Source: CAZVIJ01 sp964626735
GTDB lineage: Bacteria; Patescibacteriota; Dojkabacteria; JAOAGR01
DNA: 23,433 nt
Assembly: GCA_964626735.1 (NCBI GenBank)
Contig: CAZVIJ010000028.1
Coordinates: 1-23,433 of the forward strand
Direction: 5' to 3'
Each line of letters starts with the position of its first letter. Position 1 is the stretch's first letter. The notes beneath the pieces are model-generated. The model was not told the origin of the DNA, made no database searches, and saw only the letters and a list, made by a program, of their open reading frames with translations. Made by a program: the position numbers and the translations under genes. Shown here one piece after another: positions 1-7,677 of this stretch.

Positions 1-1
1 C

Positions 2-2512
2 ATAGACAGAGTCAACTCCCTGTATGCCTTGGTCGCCCAAGACTTTTCAAGCTTCCTTCCAGCGAAAGTGGTGAGGAAGGATGTGCACGTTAAGGGAGAA
101 GAATTCAAAGATATCGTCGTCGATTCCTTCGACCCCGAGACTGCAATCGGCTATAACAAGGACTTAGTTCAATACCGAAAAGATCTACAGCTGGGACCTG
201 AAGAGGCAGTCGCATCGACGACCGCAGCGCGGCTGCTCGGCATTACCGATGGAGGCCAGGTTTGGATCGACGGACACACGATCACTATAAAGAAAGTAAT
301 CGAAGACAACGGATTGATCGGATACAACGATCCGATAGAATCGAAACAATCGCTATCGGCTGGGTCGATATATGTCCCGTTGAACTCAGTTGTGTTCGCA
401 AACACCGATCAAGTTTTCTACAACAGGATCCTCCTGTATAGAAGAGGGAGCTATGACCGCGATGCATTGCAGCAACATGAACAGACAGTACTCGAACAAA
501 CCGAGCATAATGTCATTTTCGAGGAGATCCGCGAGTCGCTGATAAAAAAAGTCGATATTTCCCTCAATAACATCAACTTAGCCCAGCTGATTTTGTATTT
601 AAGCATCGTACCGCTCTTTATTTCGGCCTTGCTCGTGCATTCGGTGTTCGATGCAGTGTACCGCAAGCGGCGCGCGCAATTCGATACCCTTTCGGTCCTG
701 GGAACGAAAAGCGGGGATGTCGTGAGAATCGTATTGCTCGAGAATTTCTTTACGAGCATCGTAGCATCCATTTTCGGACTTGGGACGGGGCTCGGGTTGG
801 CGTTTTTGCTCATACGATTTTACAATAGCCTTATCGACCCGAAAGTCGTTAACGCATTGCAGAACTTGTCGGTAAGCCTGGATGCAACCTCGCTACTTTA
901 CGCATTTACCGGAGCATTTATGGTCGTATTCTTGCTTTTGAGCATATTCGGCCTCATGCCCCAGCTATACCGGTTCGAATCGGCCTTGAATCGGAAGAAG
1001 GGAAATTTCACGACGACCAACAGCTCGTTTATCGTCCTGCTCCTTGTCATATCGCTCGGAGGTCTGTATTTCATGTTTTCCACCGGTCTCTCGAATCCAA
1101 CGGTAAGCAGGGTAGTGACATATATGCTTTTCTTCCTTGCGTATTGGACGGTTTTCTATGCGGTGTACCTCTATACGGGAAAGAAAAAAGTGCGGCAGCT
1201 CGCATTGGCGATTGGGCTTATCATCATCTTGTTCGTTTTCGCCTTCGCCCGCCAAGGCCGCAATGACTTGGGAATTACCATTTTGCTTATCGTAAACTCG
1301 ATACAATGCATCGTTGTTTTGAGCTATGCGCTCACCGAATTCCTGGTCAGCTTTATTCGTTTAGTCGACCCGGTTGTCGGGAGGATAAGTACGGTAAAGG
1401 CGTGGCTTTTGAGACATACCGGGCTTATCCAATCTGAGAGAATCCTGGGAAACCTCGTCTTGGGGATTTCGATTATCATCAGCCTTATTCTCGTCGTCCA
1501 GGGCGCGATCGGATATGTGAGAGATGCAGCCGCGTCCGGCAAGTCGTCATACGATGTGATTCTTTCAGACAAGTTAGGTACGCAAGACATCAAAACCTTG
1601 CTTTCTGAAAATCCGCAGCTGTCATCGACGAGAATCGAATCGGTACGTCTCAGCAGTGTTTCGCTGAAAAATGTGCTTTACAAAGACATTACAGGTTTCG
1701 ATCCGCAAGCTCCCCTCGGTGTAACGGAGTCTGACGAATACAAAGACTCGATAAGCATACTCGAAGGCGATACCTTGATGCATACCGTATTGAAAGACCG
1801 ACCTGATAGCGGCGAAGCCGCGCGTACTTTTTCTGAATCGGACAATTACGTGATACTAGGGGAGAATTATTCGGAAGAAAGCTCTCCGCTTAATGTCCGT
1901 CCTGATATTAAAGTCGGCGACGATATCACGCTGCGATTGCCGGGTAATGTCCTGATATCAAGGAAGGTTCTCGCGGTCGCAAGCAAAATTTCCGCTCAGG
2001 ATGGACTTTCGCTCAACAAAGGCATGTTCATCTCAAGGAAAGACTATGAACGGCTTCAGACGCAGCAGGATGTGTATTTCACCGAAATCGCGGGCGTCAA
2101 ATACCCGAACGGCGCATCGCTCGACGAAGAAGTGCGTAAAACGCTCGAACGAAAATCTGTTTCCAGCTTGGTATTCAATAACTATAATTCCCAACGGGCA
2201 AACGACGTAATCTCAAAAATACAAGTTTTGCTGTTCGCTGCGTTATTCATATCGCTTGCCCTAACCGTAACAGCTCTTATGGTAAGCCTTTGTTCCAAGT
2301 ACGCTTGGACGATGAGCTTAGGAAGCACGAGCATAATCGTGCTGCTGAGCGTTATGCTCGCCGGCATTATGCTCATGACTAGTGATATACTCTTCAAGAC
2401 GAATTTGATCACGAAAAAAGCGCCAATAATCGGCGTAGGCGTGCTTGCGGTTCTTGCCGCATCGTCGGCAATCGCAGCAGGTTTCAAAAGACTATATGAG
2501 CATTACAGCTAA
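2..2512 (+). CDS. FtsX/MacB-type ABC transporter permease, 5'-truncated by the window
   Basis: This is the membrane subunit of an ABC exporter or mechanotransmission complex of the FtsX/MacB type. The reading frame is open to the first bases of the window, so the true start lies upstream; the TTG at 29 is only the first possible start inside it. A large extracytoplasmic region comes first. Hydrophobic segments then lie near residues 184-206, 230-268 and 288-313 (counted from nt 29), the usual FtsX three-helix core. Further helices follow near 331-443, another at about 470-498, then a second soluble region (about 500-720) and three helices at the C terminus. This duplicated layout, with two FtsX cores around a soluble domain, is typical of long MacB-like permeases. 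The next gene, overlapping by 17 bp, is the matching ATPase. The substrate cannot be read from sequence. Confidence 0.85.
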   Translation: MDRVNSLYALVAQDFSSFLPAKVVRKDVHVKGEEFKDIVVDSFDPETAIGYNKDLVQYRKDLQLGPEEAVASTTAARLLGITDGGQVWIDGHTITIKKVIEDNGLIGYNDPIESKQSLSAGSIYVPLNSVVFANTDQVFYNRILLYRRGSYDRDALQQHEQTVLEQTEHNVIFEEIRESLIKKVDISLNNINLAQLILYLSIVPLFISALLVHSVFDAVYRKRRAQFDTLSVLGTKSGDVVRIVLLENFFTSIVASIFGLGTGLGLAFLLIRFYNSLIDPKVVNALQNLSVSLDATSLLYAFTGAFMVVFLLLSIFGLMPQLYRFESALNRKKGNFTTTNSSFIVLLLVISLGGLYFMFSTGLSNPTVSRVVTYMLFFLAYWTVFYAVYLYTGKKKVRQLALAIGLIIILFVFAFARQGRNDLGITILLIVNSIQCIVVLSYALTEFLVSFIRLVDPVVGRISTVKAWLLRHTGLIQSERILGNLVLGISIIISLILVVQGAIGYVRDAAASGKSSYDVILSDKLGTQDIKTLLSENPQLSSTRIESVRLSSVSLKNVLYKDITGFDPQAPLGVTESDEYKDSISILEGDTLMHTVLKDRPDSGEAARTFSESDNYVILGENYSEESSPLNVRPDIKVGDDITLRLPGNVLISRKVLAVASKISAQDGLSLNKGMFISRKDYERLQTQQDVYFTEIAGVKYPNGASLDEEVRKTLERKSVSSLVFNNYNSQRANDVISKIQVLLFAALFISLALTVTALMVSLCSKYAWTMSLGSTSIIVLLSVMLAGIMLMTSDILFKTNLITKKAPIIGVGVLAVLAASSAIAAGFKRLYEHYS

Positions 2513-3221
2513 GAAAAAACAGAAGAACAAAAGGAAGGCTGACTCTTCAAAACCAGTCGTACTCGAATGCGTTAACGTAACCAAACGGGTCGGAATCGGT
2601 AAAGCCAAGCGGGAACTGCTTTCGAAAGTAAATCTCGCCGTACGCGAGGGGGAGTTCGTTTCGATCGTCGGACCTTCGGGGGCCGGTAAAACAGTCCTGA
2701 TACAATGCATCATGGGACTCGTCGATAGTGACGGTGGCGAGATATATTTGAACGAACGGCAAATCGACGAGTTGGGGAGTAATGCGAAAACCGAAATCCG
2801 CCGAAGGAATTTCGGATACCTCGGAGAAGACTCGACACTGCTCGAATATCTGAGTGTCCGCGAAAATATTGCGTTACCGTTGTTGGGCAACGGGCTACCG
2901 AAGGGGGAAGTCGAAACAGCGGTCTCCAATGTCCTGAAAAAGCTTTTTATAGAACACCTCGCAGACAAGCGTGTCGACGAGCTGACGCTCAAGGAGTACC
3001 ATGTTGTTTGTCTTGCTCGCGCACTAGCGACGCGGCCTATGGTCGTCTTGCTCGACGAGCCGACGAGGAAGCTCAACACCGAAGAGTCGAGGGAGTTTAT
3101 GAAACTACTCGCTATGCTGAACCAGGAAGACGGATTAACCATTCTCGTTACGACCCATAACCCCGAGGTCGGTGTCGTCGCGGGCAAAACATTGCGCATG
3201 GATAGTGGTAGAATTCTTTAA
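2496..3221 (+). CDS. ABC transporter ATPase, LolD/MacB-like, degenerate signature motif
   Basis: This 241-residue ATPase is the probable partner of the permease upstream, with which it overlaps by 17 bp. The start at 2496 is chosen because it gives a short lysine-rich N terminus before the nucleotide-binding fold; an earlier in-frame ATG at 2445 lies inside the permease gene. Walker A is GPSGAGKT (residues 59-66), Walker B is VVLLDEP around 183-189, and the switch histidine is in TTHN. Two motifs are unusual. Where LSGGQ is expected the protein has LTLKEY (163-168), and the Q-loop glutamine appears to be Glu111. The D-loop is also altered (RKLN instead of GNLD). Such changes should weaken ATP sandwich formation, so it may act as a slow or regulatory ATPase. 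The fold is certain; the substrate is unknown. Confidence 0.85.
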   Translation: MSITAKKKQKNKRKADSSKPVVLECVNVTKRVGIGKAKRELLSKVNLAVREGEFVSIVGPSGAGKTVLIQCIMGLVDSDGGEIYLNERQIDELGSNAKTEIRRRNFGYLGEDSTLLEYLSVRENIALPLLGNGLPKGEVETAVSNVLKKLFIEHLADKRVDELTLKEYHVVCLARALATRPMVVLLDEPTRKLNTEESREFMKLLAMLNQEDGLTILVTTHNPEVGVVAGKTLRMDSGRIL

Positions 3222-3222
3222 T

Positions 3223-3948
3223 ATGTTCCGATTTTATATAACCCCGCAGGAAATAAAGAATAAAGTTGTCACGTTAGGCGAGCGGCACTCCAGAAAAATA
3301 CGAAAAGTGCTCCGAATGAAACCCGGTGACTTAATCGAGGTATTCGACGGGACTGGATGGAGATATGAAGTGCAGCTCACGAAAATTACCAACGATGAGA
3401 CGATCGGAAAGATAATCGCGCAAGAACTGACCGAGGAGAAAACGGGGAAGACCATCATCCAAGCGCTACCGAAATCGCTGAAGGTTGAATATCTCTTGCA
3501 GAAATCTACCGAATTGGGGGCAGACTCGTTTATTTTTTTCGAGTCGGAATATTCGCAGCTCGACGCGACAAAGATTAGAGAGGAAAAAGTGAAACGATGG
3601 AGAACAATCGTCAAGGATTCGAGCGAACAGTCCGAGCGAATATTTTTGCCTACCGTCGAGCTTTTTACCAAAGGTCTCCCGGAGCTGCTGGAGTCGCTCG
3701 GTGATGACAAGCTGAAAAACGCTTTATACTTGGACATAGAAGGCAGCTGGCTTCCTGAAATAGATTCCGTTGACTACAAGAAAATCGTGGTATTTATCGG
3801 GCCTGAGGGAGGATTCTCCCCTAAAGAAAAAGAGCTGTTCCGGTCGAAGAAAGTGCGACGACTGAAAATAGCAGAAACCGTGTTGCGTGCTGAAAGTGCC
3901 GGACCCGCATTCCTTGCACAGCTACAGCTACTCTCGCGTCCTTCCTAA
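3223..3948 (+). CDS. rsmE: 16S rRNA m3U1498 methyltransferase RsmE
   Basis: RsmE methylates N3 of U1498 in 16S rRNA of the 30S subunit, using S-adenosylmethionine; it is a SPOUT-fold enzyme. The 241-residue length matches the family. The N-terminal RNA-binding part has RHSRKIRKVLRMKPGD, followed by the PUA-like strand around EVFDGTGW. The central part has LPKSLKVEYLLQKSTELG and RWRTIVKDSSEQSER. The C-terminal SPOUT knot shows IGPEGGFSPKE and LRAESAG, the S-adenosylmethionine-binding loops. It begins 1 nt after the ATPase stop, so it is likely co-transcribed with the ABC genes. The start at 3223 fits the family N terminus; an in-frame ATG 51 nt upstream lies inside the ATPase gene. No Shine-Dalgarno is visible. 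Its last 21 bp overlap the 3' end of the convergent comF-type gene. Confidence 0.93.
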   Translation: MFRFYITPQEIKNKVVTLGERHSRKIRKVLRMKPGDLIEVFDGTGWRYEVQLTKITNDETIGKIIAQELTEEKTGKTIIQALPKSLKVEYLLQKSTELGADSFIFFESEYSQLDATKIREEKVKRWRTIVKDSSEQSERIFLPTVELFTKGLPELLESLGDDKLKNALYLDIEGSWLPEIDSVDYKKIVVFIGPEGGFSPKEKELFRSKKVRRLKIAETVLRAESAGPAFLAQLQLLSRPS

Positions 3949-4560
3949 TGCCAACCCGTACGCGGTTACCTTTCTATACGCAAGAACCCGTACGCACTCC
4001 AACAGGGTTGCGCCCGTTGTCACGATATCGTCGACGATTAGAACGGTGCCGTACGATATTGCCGCAACCGCTTCTATCTTTCCTTCGATATTGTGCTGCC
4101 GCTCGTTTCTGCCAAGCGACGATTGCGGGGGAGTTTCGCAGACCTTGCTTAAAAGAGATACGCATGGAACATGTAGGCGGTCCGCAATCAGCTGCGCAAT
4201 ACGTTCGCTTTGGTTGAATCCTCGTGTGGCTTTTCTCTTTTTCGTGAGCGGTACGAAGCAGACTGCATCGACACGAGAAAAAATCGGAACTTTCTCGAAT
4301 GGGAATGCATCGATCAACTTGGAAATTTCTGGAAGTAAGGCAGTTTGCCGATCGAACTTGTATGAGCTCAGCAAAACGTGGAGAACGGGAGTAAGCTGGT
4401 ATAGCGCAAGGATTACTCGATCGTTATCATCTGCGTTATGGGTATCGAGTGGTATCGATTCGAAGCACCGCTGACACAACAGGCCATCCCCATACGATTT
4501 GCAGTACACGCAGCGTTTCGGAAAAAGAAACTCCGCGATTGTCGACAATATGCCTTTCAT
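3928..4560 (-). CDS. comF: ComF-family phosphoribosyltransferase-like protein
   Basis: ComF-family proteins have a PRPP-binding phosphoribosyltransferase fold and are linked to DNA uptake, although their biochemical role is poorly defined. This protein has the standard layout: an N-terminal zinc-ribbon pair (CVYC and CQRC), a middle segment with FVPLTKKRKATRGFNQSE, and the PRPP loop VLIVDDIVTTGATL. The length of 210 residues is normal. The start at 4560 is preferred because a TATAAT box sits 9 nt upstream and the family usually begins just before the zinc ribbon; in-frame ATGs at 4584 and 4614 would lie at or upstream of that box. No other competence gene is in the window. The 3' end overlaps rsmE by 21 bp on the opposite strand, and it diverges from gpmI. 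Confidence 0.88.
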   Translation of the reverse strand: MKGILSTIAEFLFPKRCVYCKSYGDGLLCQRCFESIPLDTHNADDNDRVILALYQLTPVLHVLLSSYKFDRQTALLPEISKLIDAFPFEKVPIFSRVDAVCFVPLTKKRKATRGFNQSERIAQLIADRLHVPCVSLLSKVCETPPQSSLGRNERQHNIEGKIEAVAAISYGTVLIVDDIVTTGATLLECVRVLAYRKVTAYGLALGRTRE

Positions 4561-4569
4561 CGAATCACC

Positions 4570-4575
4570 ATTATA
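4570..4575 (-). promoter_or_regulatory. -10 box of the comF-type gene
   Basis: A perfect TATAAT on the minus strand lies 9 nt before the ATG at 4560, so the predicted transcript would have a leader of only about 3 nt. No convincing -35 hexamer at 16-18 nt was found. Confidence 0.5.
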
Positions 4576-4607
4576 GCGCAACATTGCTGTGGAAACGATA
4601 ATTCTAA

Positions 4608-4643
4608 TTGTCAAAAGAATGTCTTGTGCTACACTCGTATAAA
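4608..4643 (+). promoter_or_regulatory. Promoter of gpmI
   Basis: TTGTCA (4608-4613) is followed after 16 nt by TACACT (4630-4635), which would start transcription near 4642, about 9 nt before the gpmI ATG at 4651. A second possible -10, TATAAA (4638-4643), would make the transcript practically leaderless. No Shine-Dalgarno lies before the ATG. Confidence 0.5.
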
Positions 4644-4650
4644 TCTGCCT

Positions 4651-6222
4651 ATGTCGAAATTAACGAAACGTCCTACTCCCATGGTGTTGGTTATACTTGA
4701 TGGGTTCGGCATTGCACCCCCGTACCCCGGTAACGCCATCGTAAACGCGAACCTCCTGCTGTTCAATCGTCTCATGAAGGCATACCCCCATTGTCTGCTC
4801 CATGCATCGGGATCGGCAGTAGGCTTACCGCACGGCGTTATGGGCAACAGCGAGGTCGGCCATATGAATATCGGGGCAGGCATGATCGTGTACCAGACGC
4901 TTCCGAGAATCAACAGCTCGATCACTAACGGAAATTACTACGATAACGAACGTTTGCTCGCGGCATTGGAGCATTGCAAAGCGAATAACTCGAATTTCCA
5001 TATCATGGGGCTTTGCTCGAACGGCGCAATCCATTCGACGCTCGATCACCTGTACGCAACGCTGCAAATGATCCAAAAACACGGCTTCGACGGCAAACGC
5101 GTCTTCATCCACTGTTTCACGGACGGGCGGGATACCCCGACGGATTTCGGGAAAATGTTCCTGGAGCAGATCAAGAATGAATGCTCACGGCGCGGAGTGG
5201 GGCGCATCGTCTCTATCATCGGAAGGTACTTCGCGATGGATAGGAACAGCAAGTGGGATCGTATCCAAAAGGCGTACGATCTGATTACCAAGGGCGTCGG
5301 AGAACGATACAAGGATCCGGTGGAAGCACTCAATGCGTGGTACGCCAAAGGAATAATGGACGAGTTTATCGAGCCCACCGTTATCGTCGACGACAACGGC
5401 GAGCCGACCACGGTGAAAGACAACGACGCGCTCTTCCTCTTCAATTACCGCGCTGATCGAGCTATCCAAATCAGCAAGGCATTCATCGTCCCCGAGTTCA
5501 AGGATTTCGAGCGCACGCTGCTCAAGAATTTCTTTTATATCGGCATGACCCAATACGATCGAACGATTACCGATAAAATGCACCTCGTGTTCGACCCTGA
5601 GAACGTGAGCGTGCCTATTGGACGCGTCGTAGCCGAAAACGGCTTAAGACAGCTTCGGATGGCAGAGACCGAGAAATTCGCCCACGTGACCTTCTTCCTC
5701 AACGGCGGCCGCGATCTCGTATTCCCGCAGGAAGACAGAATCCTCGTCCCTTCGCCAAAAGTAGCGACCTACGATATGAAGCCGGAGATGAGCACCTACG
5801 AGCTGGCACAAGTGTTCGTAAACAAGGTGAGGCTAAAAATCTACGATTTTATCGTCATCAATATCGCGGCACCGGATATGGTCGGGCATACGGGCAACTA
5901 CCAGGCAACTATCAAGGCGCTTCAGGCGACCGACCGCAACCTCGATAAGATCATCCTCAACACAATCGCGTTTTGTTGCGACGTATGAATTACGGCAGAC
6001 CATGGGAATGCCGAAGTCATGATCGATTAAGTATCGGGAAAGCCGTATACCGAACATACGACGAATCCCGTTCCTTTCATCTACATCGGGCCAGGAGCTA
6101 AGCCGGTGGAGCTGCCGTTGGGGACCTTGAGCGATGTTGCGCCTACGATTCTCCGCATCATGGGGCTACCCGTGCCGACGCCGATGGCGCTGAGCAGGAA
6201 CCTTCTGGAAGGAATCATATAA
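4651..6222 (+). pseudogene. gpmI: 2,3-bisphosphoglycerate-independent phosphoglycerate mutase, two in-frame stops
   Basis: GpmI interconverts 3- and 2-phosphoglycerate in lower glycolysis using two metal ions and a phosphoserine. From the ATG at 4651 the frame encodes 523 sense or stop positions, the normal family length. Visible motifs are the metal-binding ILDGFG (Asp17), the catalytic serine in GNSEVGH (Ser67), DGRDTP, NYRADRA, and DMVGHTGN. Translation ends at TGA 5986-5988 (codon 446). The same frame then continues with ITADHGNAEVMID, a second stop TAA at 6028-6030 (codon 460), and the remaining C terminus including HTTNPVPF, ending at 6222. Asp450, His451 and His469 of the second metal site lie after the first stop, so the 445-residue product should be inactive. 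Both stops can arise by one base change. It is either a decaying gene or a consensus error. A start at 4438 would extend across the comF-type gene and is rejected. Confidence 0.9.
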
Positions 6223-6223
6223 C

Positions 6224-7675
6224 ATGCTTTCAAGGAAACAGGAAAAACCGAAAAGAGTAGTAGCCGGCGCGCCTCAAATTGTGAAACGGCGTAAATGGGA
6301 ACGGTTCAGCGAGTCTCAAAACAAGGCTGTGCAAAAAGGGAAGCCCGCAAAGCAATCGAATGCCGTAAGGAGGCAGACGCCTGAAGGCGATGACAAACTG
6401 ACATTCAGCGATATTTTCCATAAGCTATTCGACATAAATTTCAGCCACGACAAGCGGATATTTTTTGCGTTCCTCGCACTGCTGTTGATCGGAGTCATTT
6501 CCGTCTATTCATCATCGATCGTGTTTGCATATCGATTGACCGGCAATATGTACTACTTCCTCCTCAACCACCTCAAATTCATCGGCATCGGATTCGCGGC
6601 AATGTCGCTTTTCTACTTTATCAGGCTCGAAGTAATATCGAAGCTTTGGTTCATTCCTTTGTTTACCAGCATATTCCTGCTGTTCTACCTGTTGGTACTC
6701 GCCAAACTCGGGAAAGCTGAAGCGATCGACGGAGCAACCCGCTGGCTTGAGCTCGGAAGCTTTCAATTCCAACCGTCAGATTTCGCGAAACTTTCGTTCG
6801 TTATTTTCGTCTCCGCATTCTTGAGCAACAAAAAAACTCACTACATGGATTTCCAGGAGTATCTGAAGAATAACCTGCTGCCGTATGCATTTTGGTTCTT
6901 TTCCATACTCGGCTTGATTCTCGCCGGCAAGAATCTGGGAACCGCAATGGTTGTTGGATTTATCGGAATTACCTGCTACGGCGTTTCATCGGTAACCAAG
7001 TACCACAAAGTCGGTTTGGCGGCCATGCTCGTTATTATGGCAGCGGGCGGCGTGCTGTTCGGAGTCGTAGAAAGCTACCGCGCCGACCGAATTAATGTTT
7101 GGATGAACTACCTGAAAACGAATGACACGCAGCTTGCCGACGAAAACGGCAAATTGTCGCGCGACAAGAAATCGTACCAATTCGACCAAGTCCTAACGGC
7201 GCTAGGAAGCGGCGGTACTGCGGGAGTGGGGCTCGGGCAGTCGATCGGAAAATTTTATTTCGTAAAAACGACAGCGGGTGACGACAGCATTATCGGCATT
7301 ATCGGTGAAGAACTTGGCTTCTACTTAACGAGCGCGATAATCCTGCTGTACATATACCTCATCTACCGGTGCATAACGATAGCGAATATGTTTACCGATC
7401 GACCGATTTATTTCTATATCATGTTCGGCGCCTGCTCTTGGATCGGCTTCCAAATGTTCGTGCATGTCGGCGCGAATATCGGTATCGTCCCGCTCACCGG
7501 TCAGACGTTGCCGTTTATCTCCCTTGGGGGAAGCTCGCTGATCTCGCTGATGTGTGCCATGGGCTTGATACTCAACGTCAGCAAGCAAAAACCCTTGACG
7601 GAGGAAGAAAAGGAAAGGCTCCAACAAGGGATTTCGTCGCCGAGGAAGATGCCGAAACGGCATCTCCTCAAATGA
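6224..7675 (+). CDS. SEDS-family peptidoglycan glycosyltransferase (FtsW/RodA)
   Basis: SEDS proteins polymerise glycan strands from lipid II in the membrane, working with a class B penicillin-binding protein in division (FtsW) or elongation (RodA). The 483-residue protein has a lysine- and arginine-rich cytoplasmic N terminus of about 80 residues, then around ten membrane helices. Family motifs are present: GATRWLELG with FQPSDFAKLSFV, the extracellular LTALGSGG...GVGLGQS...GDDSIIGIIGEELGF, and IGIVPLTGQTLPFISLGGSS near the end. I cannot separate FtsW from RodA from sequence alone; nearby mltG and mraZ-rsmH do not decide it. The ATG is 1 nt after the gpmI terminal stop, suggesting co-transcription. 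The TGA stop faces the argS stop with 2 nt between them. Confidence 0.9.
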   Translation: MLSRKQEKPKRVVAGAPQIVKRRKWERFSESQNKAVQKGKPAKQSNAVRRQTPEGDDKLTFSDIFHKLFDINFSHDKRIFFAFLALLLIGVISVYSSSIVFAYRLTGNMYYFLLNHLKFIGIGFAAMSLFYFIRLEVISKLWFIPLFTSIFLLFYLLVLAKLGKAEAIDGATRWLELGSFQFQPSDFAKLSFVIFVSAFLSNKKTHYMDFQEYLKNNLLPYAFWFFSILGLILAGKNLGTAMVVGFIGITCYGVSSVTKYHKVGLAAMLVIMAAGGVLFGVVESYRADRINVWMNYLKTNDTQLADENGKLSRDKKSYQFDQVLTALGSGGTAGVGLGQSIGKFYFVKTTAGDDSIIGIIGEELGFYLTSAIILLYIYLIYRCITIANMFTDRPIYFYIMFGACSWIGFQMFVHVGANIGIVPLTGQTLPFISLGGSSLISLMCAMGLILNVSKQKPLTEEEKERLQQGISSPRKMPKRHLLK

Positions 7676-7677
7676 AC

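Noticed and set aside
4438..4650. N-terminal extension of gpmI from 4438
   Set aside because: It runs across the comF-type gene and the gpmI promoter; the family N terminus fits the ATG at 4651.
5986..6030. UGA reassigned as a sense codon in gpmI
   Set aside because: The same frame has a TAA 42 nt later, and TGA ends intact genes such as mraZ and ftsW/rodA at the right place.
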